From Stramenopiles sp. TOSAG23-6 (Eukaryota > Sar), in assembly GCA_900128565.1 (NCBI GenBank), contig LT635941.1, forward strand, positions 1-36,546: a DNA stretch of 36,546 nt, read 5' to 3'. Position 1 is the first letter of the stretch; each line of letters opens with the position of its first letter. The translations under genes and the position numbers were made by a program. The notes below the pieces were generated by a model. That model saw only the letters and a list, made by a program, of their open reading frames with translations. It ran no database searches and had not been told where the DNA came from. Shown piece by piece: positions 15,001 to 24,400 of the stretch.

Positions 15001-17260
15001 CTTCAATTATATATTCAGCAGTAGCTGGAACAGTCCATACTTGGTAACCTGGAATTGGAACATCATAAAAGTATTTCTTGCGAATCCAATGTCCTGGGGG
15101 CAGATTTTCTTTTAAAATATATCCATCCGCTTGGGCAAGACAATCGTCTTCTGAGGGACCTTCGAATCCTGTTTTACCGCAATTATGAAATATATGTCCA
15201 GAAAACTCGTATAGATCAGCTGGTTCACCATTGCCGGAACGATAGGATCCTTTTGCACAAGTTCTGCATGTCGTCTTTGCCAATGTAACTTCGTTTGTCT
15301 CTGAATTCAATGTTGTATCATAACCAAACCCCCCTGAAGAAAATCCATATTTATCGGCACAAGAGCAACTGTATCCTCCAACATGGTTGATACACTCACT
15401 ATATTCTATATCGCTGTTTGCGTCCGACTTCAACTTACCAAGGCATGGATCCGGATCAGCTTCACAATATTTCTTCAGAACACAAGTTTCATTCTGAAGT
15501 TCGTAACCAGTAACGCAATTACAAGTGTAATCTTCCGCGCCTGTTTGTTCACACACGCCACCAACGCCACAATCTTTATTAAGACATAAATTTTGTGTGA
15601 TACATGGGTTCGGAAGAGTAGAAATTATATTTGGCCCTCCTATAATACCTACCACACCACAAACACAAGTATTGGTCGTATTTGAACACGTTCCTCCTCC
15701 TATACCACACATGCACTCATCAGGAGTCTTGCAAGAATCACTACCCCACCAATTACCAATTTTAAGTTCGTATTTTTTTTCACAAAAGGATTTGTTTAAT
15801 ACACATGGTCCCCCAATTAGACCTCCTTGAAAACCTGTTGGACAGGTGCAAAAATAATCTCCAGTAGAGGGAGTGCAACCATCACTTGTTTTTGAGCAAC
15901 AATTCGCATCCTTGTTCAAGTTTAGACCAATGTTGATAATTTTTGCTGTGCACATTTGTCTAGCAGTATCTCCACAAGGTATACTTGCACAAACATCATC
16001 TTCTATGCACTCATTTTGACCTTCATCGTTAACTTTACCAGAGTATCCTTCAGCACACTCACCACAATTGATTCCTTTGTATCCCTGAACACAAGTACAT
16101 TTGTATGTTGACTTCACATCACTACATTTACCGTGACCACTACAATTTTGTTCCGTTGGAAATTTGCAATTATCAATATTTTCACATGCTGAGTAGCAAT
16201 CCTTTACACATACATCGTCTTGCGATAAATCAGAGCAACCCGCTCCACATGCTTTGCCTTGGTCCTTACCGACATGACAACTAAGAAGATTAACACCACA
16301 AAATTGTCTTGCACCGGATAAACGAGGGAAAATCGCCGCACCATCCCCATGAGTACAAGGAAATTCCGTTGTGTACTCATCACTATCAATAGGACAATTT
16401 GTGGCTTCATAATCAAGACACATACTTGGATTTTCATCAACATTTTCTTCAACCTCAGTATTCCCAAAAATCCGAAAATCTGTGAGATAACGTAAATCTG
16501 CGACTACAGGTGGAATTCGACCATCAATGTGATTACCTTCTAATGAAAGTGTGATTATGTGTGTCAGCAGCGATATAGTATCAGGAACCCGGCCAACGAA
16601 TGAATTGCAACCCAAGTAAACGTGTTTTAGTTGTGCAATCTGCCCAAGCTCAGGTGGTATCTTACCACCAATACCTCCTCTTGGTCGATCTTCATCAGCA
16701 TCCGATCTCTTACAATTACTAATATTTATCGAAGTCAATCTCGTTAGATTTTTCACATTCGCATCAATAGCCCCTTTTAAATTGACGCCGTTTCTTCCTA
16801 AATTGAGATTTGTCAAAAATTCAATGTTATAGAAAGTACTTGGTATAGAACCATTGAGATTATTGCCCCACTTGTTTATTTGGGATGCGGCGTTACAATC
16901 ATCTTGTCCAACACAGTTACTGTAAGTTCCACTTAAATTAATTTTTGTTATGCGTAACTCATCGAGGTCAACTTTTAGACCTGATTCCCCACAACCAGCT
17001 ACATTTCTACAAAGCATACAAGTTATGCCATATGCGGGTATACACTCGTCCAAAGTTTCAGTGTCTAGTGAATCTATGTTTGTACAGCATATATTATTGT
17101 CGTCAATATTCCAACCAAATTTATTTTCCCAAGAATCTCCTCCTGTAGAATTATAAAGTTCATCTACACTTTCTCTATCATAGATATTGGTGTTATGACC
17201 AGCATTTACGACAAGCAAAATGCGCAAAAGAACAATGGAAAGTATCTTCATATAATACAT
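1..17260 (-). CDS. Gene A: giant Cys-rich LRR/EGF/glycine-rich/ephrin-receptor-like surface protein, 3'-partial
   Basis: The start is the ATG at 17260 (context gagaaATG), followed by a hydrophobic signal peptide. Coding continues to about 9216, is broken by a 90-bp in-phase insertion (9126-9215), and resumes at 9125. The same frame is open at every point I checked (codons starting at 9124, 7024, 2764, 1204 and 58) and runs off the left edge, so the C-terminus is missing. Order: signal peptide, LRRs, EGF-like modules, an ALK/LTK-type glycine-rich region split by Cys insertions, about 20 ephrin-receptor-like Cys repeats, the insertion, an FN3-like part, then Cys superunits with two beta-propeller-like blocks. 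About 5,720 residues are visible. By alignment with gene B roughly 6.8 kb is missing, including the membrane bundle. The product is probably an extracellular or surface receptor-like protein. Ligand and activity are unknown. Three N bases in the 5' part (13129, 13484, 13806) and one at 2622 give undefined residues. Confidence 0.85.
1330..2500 (-). other. Gene A beta-propeller-like block 2
   Basis: Strands such as SYGIVTDSSHVWVLGNSEST, ADSKGNIWVVGNT, DAFLIKMSGTGTI and DSAGNIYVAGLTEGAIQG fit SBBP-type propeller repeats (D..GN.yv.G.T.G...G). It is collinear with the propeller block in gene B. It ends at CKLWSAS followed by the Cys pair segment CCTGI. Confidence 0.65.
2560..2720 (-). repeat. Gene A 'CESD-GGF-DAC' Cys module, copy 1
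   Basis: About 45 residues: CATGT.IGCESDGNGGFKDAC, then IGK, an N-containing codon, EC and a DADDNEET acidic loop ending DCAW. It is one of three copies in gene A. The base at 2622 is N. Confidence 0.75.
4362..4510 (-). repeat. Gene A 'CESD-GGF-DAC' Cys module, copy 2
   Basis: Reads CTNDTTTGCESDNSGGFRDAC, then VGKFTQSEC and DVDADGNAET. It sits inside beta-propeller-like block 1. The acidic loop looks like a calcium-binding loop. Confidence 0.75.
5276..5435 (-). repeat. Gene A 'CESD-GGF-DAC' Cys module, copy 3
   Basis: Reads CTDGSTAGCESDGSGGFRDAC, then IGKLTQSEC and DFDADNNTET. It is closely similar to copies 1 and 2 at DNA level. I found no copy in the visible part of gene B. Confidence 0.75.
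7020..8300 (-). other. Gene A fibronectin-III-like region
   Basis: The end of the block reads RVRVRASNGDFEIDWGAW, the classic FN3 ending (Y.vrvrA.N......WS). Upstream, a second FN3-like ending (LRVQASNSVGKSA) is visible. It is followed at once by the CGPGKY Cys modules. Gene B has the same arrangement at 30920-32400. Confidence 0.6.
9126..9215 (-). other. 90-bp intron-like insertion in gene A with non-AG 3' end
   Basis: The coding frame of gene A reaches a TAA at 9143-9145 inside an AT-rich stretch that gene B lacks. Removing 90 nt restores a protein matching gene B (EKC then IVPGG, against DKC then TVPGK). The duplicated ATG at the two edges allows four equivalent cuts: AT-AC, TG-CA, GT-AT (9213-9124) and TA-TG. 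The GT choice gives a good U2-type donor, GTATGT, and CTAAC lies at 9160-9156, about 32 nt from the 3' end. There is no AG anywhere near the 3' junction. The ends are also short inverted repeats (ATGTAT and ATACAT). An intron is the best reading. A genuine stop or a retained insertion is possible. Confidence 0.7.
9750..12030 (-). repeat. Gene A ephrin-receptor-like / GCC2-GCC3 Cys-repeat array
   Basis: About 20 tandem units of 35-60 residues follow the pattern C..CP.G.Y....G...C..C, for example CEVGKYIGSERNETSC, CGPGKYTFEGQPN and CPAGTVRTQGNPSDHD. Many carry an acidic H-D-D-C linker. This matches the ephrin receptor-like (GCC2_GCC3) family that is often tandemly arrayed in protist surface proteins. 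One EGCYG module (about 10430-10250) interrupts the array. Confidence 0.85.
12030..15065 (-). other. Gene A ALK/LTK-type glycine-rich region, split by Cys-rich insertions
   Basis: The first part (about 15065-14100) starts WTVPATAEYIIEAYGAG and includes LVGQMG, GGGSGGTFVF and LLIAGGAGGSGYG. A middle part (about 13010-12880) has NGGAGGSGF. The last part (about 12400-12030) has AGGGKS, GGFGGGGNGG, AGGGGGGWIGGDFGY and HGHGKVLI. Order and motifs match the glycine-rich domain of animal ALK/LTK receptors (GGGGGGYIGG, GHGEVNI). Between the parts lie two Cys-rich stretches (about 14100-13010 and 12700-12420) carrying EGCYG modules that the animal domain lacks. Resemblance to ALK is in the extracellular domain only. 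No kinase is seen. Confidence 0.75.
15330..16260 (-). other. Gene A EGF-like modules
   Basis: Several EGF-like patterns occur in series between the LRRs and the glycine-rich region. Examples are NCSGHGKCSD followed by CTCVQGYKGINC, YFCTCPTGFQGG, YTCNCVTGYELQNETC and GGYSCSCADKYGF. These show the C.C..G[YF].G..C signature, and some have a calcium-binding-like spacing. They look like spacer modules of an extracellular stalk. Confidence 0.75.
16408..17191 (-). other. Gene A N-terminal leucine-rich repeat domain
   Basis: Residues about 24-285. It begins with an LRR N-cap of the plant/protist type (ELYNSTGGDSW, then a Cys-bearing segment ending YGITC). Repeats with the L..L.L..N...G.IP pattern follow (for example LNGSIPSTFYNIEFLTNLNL and VGRVPDTISLLTHIITLSLE). 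About five to six repeats are visible. LRRs of this class are usually protein-binding, so this is a plausible ligand-recognition tip. The partner is unknown. Confidence 0.8.
17201..17260 (-). other. Signal peptide of gene A
   Basis: The first 20 residues are a short positive start (MYYMK) followed by a hydrophobic core (ILSIVLLRILLVV) and an NA-G boundary after residue 20. This is a typical secretory signal with an AxG-like cleavage site. A second ATG at residue 4 (17251) would also give a complete signal peptide, so either methionine could be the true start. The signal supports a secreted or surface-exposed ectodomain. Confidence 0.85.
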
Positions 17261-17657
17261 TTCTCTACTATTATGGTTATATTACCGGTAGTTTAACTAA
17301 ATTTTGTGAAAAAACGGTTTCTACAAAGGCGGTGTGTCTCGTTCCAAAATATCAAGATGTGGACAATCTTTAGGTATAAAATTTCGTACCATTTTTGAGT
17401 TTGTAACGGTCAGTTTTTTTGGTTTCAAAAATTTTGATAAAAAATCTCCGATACGTACTATCATCCGAAGATCTGTCTCATCTATCTACAGATCTGATTA
17501 CGATTACAATTGCGACGGTGGATAGCTAATATTAGATAGTTGCCGCTACTGCAGTAGCAGTAGAATGTAAATGTATTGAATTAGCGTCAGCATGGATTAT
17601 TATATGTCAGACAATAATAAGTGTAATACAATGAGAGATGTAAATTATTTGTATTGT

Positions 17658-17742
17658 GGGAACTGAAAAATGCTTCTATATCACGAATAATCTTCTATAT
17701 CATGATTGTAGGAACTTAAAAATACTTCTATATCATGAATAT
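17658..17742. repeat. Imperfect direct repeat with 'cttctatatca' core
   Basis: Units at 17658-17689 and 17710-17742 share ggaact.aaaaat.cttctatatca.gaata. A third short core, tcttctatatcatga, lies between them at about 17691. Confidence 0.8.
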
Positions 17743-17754
17743 TCCTTGTGTCTG

Positions 17755-17826
17755 CCTACTTTATTTGAGAGATGTGCTTTTAGAATACAAATAATCGTTG
17801 ACTACTTACTTTATTTGAGAGAGACG
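17755..17826. repeat. Imperfect direct repeat 'actttatttgagaga'
   Basis: The string actttatttgagaga occurs at about 17758 and again about 17808, an offset of 50 bp. Together with the neighbouring repeats it shows that most of this spacer was built by local duplication. Confidence 0.8.
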
Positions 17827-17839
17827 TAGAGAGAGACAA

Positions 17840-18004
17840 AGAGAGAGAGAGCGAAGAAGAACAAGAAAACGGATAGATACAAGGAACGAATATATATTAT
17901 ATAGGCAAACGCAAAATAAGATTGAGAGAGAGAGAGCGAAGAAGAACAAGAAAACGGATAGATACAAGGAACGAATACATATTATATAGGCAAACGCAAA
18001 ATAA
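17840..18004. repeat. Two tandem copies of an 80-bp unit
   Basis: Copy 1 is 17840-17919 and copy 2 is 17925-18004, offset 85 bp, with one mismatch that I can see (tatata against tacata). Each starts with a GA-dinucleotide run, then cgaagaagaac, and ends gcaaaataa. Near-identity means a recent duplication. Confidence 0.95.
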
Positions 18005-18130
18005 CTGGCGATAACTATGTGTATTCATAGAGTCAAACTCTAGAAGAGTTGCGTAGAACATAACTCTCCATTCGTCTGTAAAAGTCATTTACAACATTCT
18101 TTTCTTAAATAAGTATTTTATACTATTACG

Positions 18131-18204
18131 CTATTTTATTATTTTACGCTCAAATTATAAGAAATTATTTTATACTATTTTATTATTTTACCCTGAAATT
18201 ATAA
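18131..18204. repeat. Direct repeat over gene B stop codon
   Basis: Two copies of ctattttattattttac.ct.aaattata, at 18131-18160 and 18175-18204, offset 44 bp. The second copy overlaps gene B's TAA. The duplication may therefore have copied the end of the coding region and its poly(A) signal. Confidence 0.8.
18178..18183 (-). terminator. Candidate poly(A) signal AATAAA for gene B
   Basis: AATAAA on the minus strand begins 16 nt after the stop codon. A second AATAAA at 18140-18135 arises from the duplication. In AT-rich DNA such hexamers occur by chance, so this is tentative. Confidence 0.35.
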
Positions 18205-18470
18205 TATTTGTTCATCAGGGCCATTTTCATTCCCATCAGAAGATGATGAGCTGCCAGACGAAGACGAACCTGAATCTGAAGAATCTGATTTCATACTTTT
18301 TCGCTTTTCTTCAATCAATTTGCGTTCTTCTTCATGACGTTTTAACCTTTTCAAATTCTCTTCATGTTCGTGCAATTTTTGCTGCAAGTTTGTTAAAGAC
18401 GGTCTGTTATTCCACTTTGCTGCTAATTTATTCAAAAACGCCCTTTGTTTCGGACCATACGTCATACGTA
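18199..18470 (-). other. Gene B cytoplasmic coiled coil and Ser-rich acidic tail
   Basis: After the last membrane segment comes a charged helical stretch (LQQKLHEHEENLKRLKRHEE) with heptad-like Leu and Lys/Glu, then a Ser/Asp-rich end (SDSGSSSSGSSSSSDG). The acidic Ser run could be a casein-kinase-2-type phosphorylation region. That is inference from composition. Confidence 0.65.
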
Positions 18471-21400
18471 TTGGTGGAAATTTGTTGATAATAGTTATGG
18501 CGCCTTGAAACATACACCATGAAAGTAAACCAATAAGAGCGTACCCAACATTATCATTTTCGTGAGCTCGAACAAATGCATTGCCTTCGAGTAACAAGAA
18601 CGCATAAAATGACATACACACAGTGAAAAGTAGCACAAGTTGTAGTGCGAAATCTCCGGTGAAGCGATAAGGTTTTACAACTGCAGTGATGCCTAGGAAG
18701 AAACAAGACACGACCACAGCAACTGCAGCTCTTGGAATACCTTTGGGTAGCGCAGCAAGCATACCTGTCATCATTGCCTTCCGCATCATTTCTATGAACT
18801 CATACCACCAAATACCATGCCTATAACTTAAGAAAAGTGAGCCATATTGTTGAGTGAGACGATAATGTTGCTCACGAAGCTCGGGTTGCGACATCATAGC
18901 ATCGTACATTTCATCCCCCATTTCATCCTCAGGAATCAGCCACATTCGCCGACGTCGCAAAAGAAAGAAACCAAACAATGGGATACCAATGACGTATGTC
19001 CCAACACCAGCACATGCTGTCCAATATAGACGGTTGTAACCCTCATCATCACATCTAACTGCCAAATCAGCCATCAAATATGATCGACCATTCACTTCCA
19101 TACAATTAAATACACGAAAACATTTAACAGAAAGACCAGGATACAAACAAAATATTACAAGAAGCAAAATTCGTGTACCATTCATCTTAATACTTTGATA
19201 AGTAAATTTAGCCCGCTTTCCACAACATTTGCGGATTAGATTTGCAGTTTGCAATGCAAAGAACAAAACAATCGTGAAAACAGGAACAAATGAAAAATGA
19301 CCGTAGAATTTCGTAGCATAATCTGTACTGAATGTACAAGGTTCAAGCCAAGTTGCAAACGTTGCCATATCAAAGTTAACGAGATCCAAAGTATCACAAA
19401 AGCTGATAAATTTTCTTGGCATTTTCTCTCCAGTTGTTCGTTTCAGCTGTGACATGACTTGCATGAAACTTGCACAAATTTTTATTGTTGCAATCCATTC
19501 TTGAAACATTTGTGCTTTGCGATCCTTCTTGTCATCGTGAGAATGTAAACGCTTGCGTTTCTTGAGATCTTTATGAGCTGCTCTTCCACCAGGTCTCGTA
19601 GCAGCTCTATGTAGTTTTCTCATCAGTTTATCCTGTCCTTTCCTTGTTATTACTTGAGATTTTAGTGTTTGCACTTTTTCTAATGCTTTAGTAGCGCGGC
19701 GTTTAACTGTCATAATTTTTTCCACATCTTGTACAGAATACTCTGTAGTTTCTGTCATTGCATGTTGCATTCGAGACAGCAGTAGAGCTCTCCTTGACGC
19801 ATTTTTCATTTTGCGTTTCATTCGTTTCATTTTTTGTGCAAATTCATCATGATAATACCCTTGATCAGGTTTTGACATTACAAATATCACTGTAAAAACA
19901 TAAGCCAGAAATCCAACAATTCCAAGAAGTAGATACATGGCATCTTTATTACCTTTGCTATCTAAATGTTCTTTTCCTTCGCATTTTTCACAGTGAACCC
20001 CATCAGCTTGTAACACATATCCTTTTTTACATATAGCACACATAATCCCTTCATGACCTTTCCTGCAATTTTGCCAATTTGTTTCGTACATTTCACCAGT
20101 TTCTGTATTGTTACGCAACGCCCCAGCTTCGCATACTTGTGGTGCGAAACAACGTCGGAGGGTACATTCAACAAATGTTCTTGAAGAAGATTCCGGGTCT
20201 GGGGCTACAGTGGGGTAGCATGCGCATTTATTACAAGGATCATCATTGCAGCTAGATGTGATATCTTTTGCACAAAAGTAATCTGGGTGTAACTTTAGAA
20301 GTTCTGGGTCTTGCCAATAACCAAACTCAGGTAAGTCACTTCGAGGGCCTAGCGGATATTTACCTTCTGATAAAAATGCTTCCTTTTCTGTATCGTCCAT
20401 TTCGTCCATAGGACAATCGTATAACCATGTTGTACCCTCAATTTTAGATTCAGATCCCAAAGCATGATACTTACATTTTCGCTTGCAAATCCCATTTTCA
20501 TCCTCACAAGGGGTAATGTGAATACGTCGAATTGCTTCTCTGGTTTGTAATGCTACACCAGGTCGATCACATTTTGCCCCTCTAGGGCAGGGTAAACATT
20601 TCTGTGACCATGTATCTGTTCCCATTAATATCTCGACAGGCAATGATTCCATCGTGAGAATATCCATCGCATTGCAATTATGTTCTTCTGCAAACGAGCG
20701 GCTTCCATGGGTAACACCTACTGGTCTCTTCCCTCCGCAATCGTCTCCAAATTCAAAGTACTTTGAGTTGAAATATTTCAATGTATATTTGAGCTGAAAC
20801 TCTTCCGTAGAAGGACATGCATCTGGATTTTCAAGAGATTTACCCTGGCATTCTCCATCAGGAGCCCAATATATATTGTTTCCTCCTAGATGCGCATAAT
20901 AGTTTGCTGGACATTCGCATCGGTCACGGACCCCACCGATAACATCACCTGTAACCAACTTGATATCACCCCATCTAGGACATGCTAACGGAGTTATTTG
21001 TCCAGAATCGCAAAACTCTTGCTCTTGACATGCAGTTTTCATTGCTGGGTTCATACAGTAATATCCTTTGGGACACATACTTGATGTATACCACCCACCA
21101 CGGATGATCTTTTTGGTTACGACTGCAGGATTGACTTTCGGTCCACAAAATACTCCAATTCCTTCACAAAGAGTCTCTTCCACTGAAGTTTCACAAAAGT
21201 ATCCCGCAGGGCACAAATGAGCAGAGTGACTGCCTTGAGTACATCGGTATGAGGTACCGTGATGAACTCCTCCCTTATCAACTATAGGATCAACTGTATC
21301 ATATTTTTCGTCAGACCAAGCCGCAAATTCTGTAGATTCGCATTCTTCCTTGGTTTCTATTGCCTCATAAAATGTACCAAGAGGTACACGATTTTCTGCT

Positions 21401-24400
21401 GCAGGATCCCAGACTTTCATAAAGCATTCATCTTTCGTTCTTGGATTTGATCTCGACTTTGACTGCCATGTACCAACAAGTGTACACTCATCTTTTGAAC
21501 GTCGTGGGAGATGTGATATTTCCGTCAACGGATCTATGCATTTCTCAGTCCCGTCTAATGTAACCCAAATACCTTTTGCTACACAGTTATCCTTATTGTC
21601 GCGAGAAGTCACTACTAAATTCTCGGAAATAGCATCTTCAAAATGCACTTCGGATTTAAATACGTATCTCGTGTTTCCATCAATACGGAACGGAAGATCT
21701 GATGCCGCCGTGGCTGGTAACCCGTCTACGTCGACGCCATATCTTCGACCAAATGGTTTGTAATTCATAACTGTTAAACCTGCAGGGAAAAAACAATATC
21801 CTAATGATGTGAGAACTTTATCCTTATCATTTTCGTTTATGCATGTATCAATGTCGACATTCACTGCTCGCTCATTCTTTGTGCCAAGCATACAGCCATG
21901 AAATGGATAGTCACAGGAATATTTACTCATGCCATTTTCACAATAATACCCCTCGGGGCACTTTTGGGGGTCTATTGAGCCCTCTTCACAGTACCACGAT
22001 TCTTCTTTTCCCTTTGAATGATCCGGATTATTTTCATCGTATGCACAAATCCGAGGGAAATTATCTGCATCATTTGCATCAAACACGCAACTCTGTGGGA
22101 AAAATCCTTCACAGCAGTAATAACCCGCCGTACAGATTTGATTCCTCACAGACGCTGAACATTCTCTCCCTGCAGGGCACGGTAGAGGGGTAACAGAACC
22201 TTCTAAGCATAACCAAGAATGTTTCTCTGATTTTAAATTATTATCTTGAGATTCATTGTCCCAAATACAAGAAAACTTAGTCGATGAAGTAGGACAATAA
22301 TACCCGGCTGGACAAAAAGATTTATTGGTAGTTCCTTCCGGGCAATACCATCCAGTATCATCACACTTTTCACGAGTGGCTGAATTTGGACATTCGTACC
22401 CTAGCGGACAATAGATAGGGACACTCGAGCCATAATCACAATAAAACGTATTGCATTTTGAATTTGCCTTACATTTGTCAAGCGTCATCCATTCGTTGGT
22501 ACTTCTGGCTTCAATACATTCAGCCTCTGTTTTATATTCTAGTTTATTATACGCATTACCTGAACCTAATGGGTTTACACACCTTTCATCACAAGAAAAA
22601 GCATAAATCTCTTCCTCACAGTAATATCCTTTTGGGCACAAGTTACTGCGGATACTCCCTTTTAAACAGAGTTGGGCTTTGTTTGACGATGTCTTGCAGC
22701 TTTTGGGTAACTCTCCTTGAGGGCAATAGAAGCCAGCTTCACAAGGGATTCTACCAGTCTCCCACGTTCCAAATTTACCATCATCCTGGCCATCAGACGT
22801 TTCACACAATTCTTTTGTATCACGAGGAAGTTCCTCCGAACGAGGATTTACCCATGTACAATCATTTATACACTTATCTTTAGTATTTATATCTCTACAT
22901 GCATCAGGACCATAACAACCTTCTACACAAATGCATACAGGTGAGTGGGGATTTTGCCCATCCCATGCTGCACAGTTCCATCCTTCTTCACACTGAAGCT
23001 CAGCATAGGTTCCCGTAGGGCAAAATTCACTTGATATGAAACCTGTGTCTGATTCAGCTCTTACCTTGGCCGTGCCTACTGTGCCTGAACCAGATACCCA
23101 ATTACACCTTTCTTTTGGTCTGTAGGACTTGGAACATCGATACATCGCATCACATTTTCTCTGGAGTCGAGTGCCTTCAGGACAGTAAAATCCATCGTCA
23201 CACTCAACAGCTTCCTCTGCATCCTCGCAGTAGTGACCTTTTGGACAGAAGGATTGCACTGCTGAGCCAATAGTACACAGTTTTGCCGATCCATCTTCCA
23301 CATAGTTATTAATGATTTCTTTCAGTGCTGTATTTGCTTCAACTTCAGTGTCGTATCTTTTTATGAACTGCGATTGTCCATCTTTGTCTTTGTATAAATC
23401 CCATATTTGGCTTCCTTCAGAATGATCTATGTGATTTCCGTCACAAAAACGTGTTTCCAGATTTGTTCCAAAATAATTGCAAAACGAACCAGCAGGACAA
23501 GGTTTCTCTTCCGTAGAACCTTCTGGGCACTCCTTGCCTATACCACACAATTTTGGGTGCTGCCCAAGAGCACAATAATAACTTTTGGGGCAATCTGTAA
23601 TATTCCATGCATCATTACAAACAACTCCAGCAGGGCATGCACTTCGTAACATTGTACCAGTTGGACAATACCATGAAAATGTTTTATCCTGTAACACCGA
23701 GTCCTGGGTTTTGTCGTCCCACATACAACTCATTTGAGAAGTTCTCGTAGAATTGCAATAGTAACCTTCTAAACATATTGATATCTCTTTTGATCCAACT
23801 GGACAATAGAAAGACTCATTTTCTGATTTAATACCTAGGCAATCAGTGGGCGTTGCTGACGTGGGACAAACAAAGCCAATTGGGCAAATCCTTAATTCTT
23901 TACTCAATGCTTCGCATATATAACCTTTATCTATATCCATTCCGTTGTCATACCATGTTCCAACTACTCCATTGGACGATGCTTTGCATTCGACTTCTGT
24001 TGACCGTTTGTTGTGCCAAATATGACCTTCACAATTACCCTCTTTAATCACCCCTGGCACACGTTCTCCCGTTGTTTGATTTAAGCAGATGCCTTCTTTA
24101 AATACATCATATCCTTCAACTGTGCAACTAATGTCACATGCATACTTGTGTATGCCATCAGGACAGTAGTATCCTTCAGGACAGTCCAGTGGCTTGTAAT
24201 TATTTCCTGGGCAGAAATATCCAAATTTCTTCTCTCTTAAATGCTTCAATTGGGCAGCTCGTGGAGCTTTACCTCGTGCCTCAACTGTTTCATCCCATAG
24301 ACAATCGTATGCGGTGGCGGGACTTGGACAGTACTTTCCGGGAGGGCATTGGAGTATTTCATTGGATCCTTCTGGACAATAATCTCCGTTTCCCCTATCA

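Larger units (their letters stand above)
17261..18198. other. Intergenic region between genes B and A
   Basis: 938 bp, AT-rich, with no convincing gene on either strand. It must hold gene B's 3' UTR and gene A's promoter. It contains four short direct duplications (listed separately), a 14-bp palindrome at 17545-17558 and an 8-bp inverted repeat at 17469-17476/17488-17495. I see no TATA box that I would defend. Confidence 0.8.

Noticed and set aside
12030-15065. Receptor tyrosine kinase of the ALK family
   Set aside because: Only the extracellular glycine-rich motifs are present. No kinase motifs (GxGxxG with VAxK, HRD, DFG) were seen in either gene.
17841-17936. GA-dinucleotide run as a CRISPR-like or functional repeat
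   Set aside because: Only two 80-bp copies with no spacers. It is a simple microsatellite-associated tandem duplication.
17897-18088. Small minus-strand open frame in the spacer
   Set aside because: It overlaps the tandem duplication, has no recognisable features, and its length is expected by chance.
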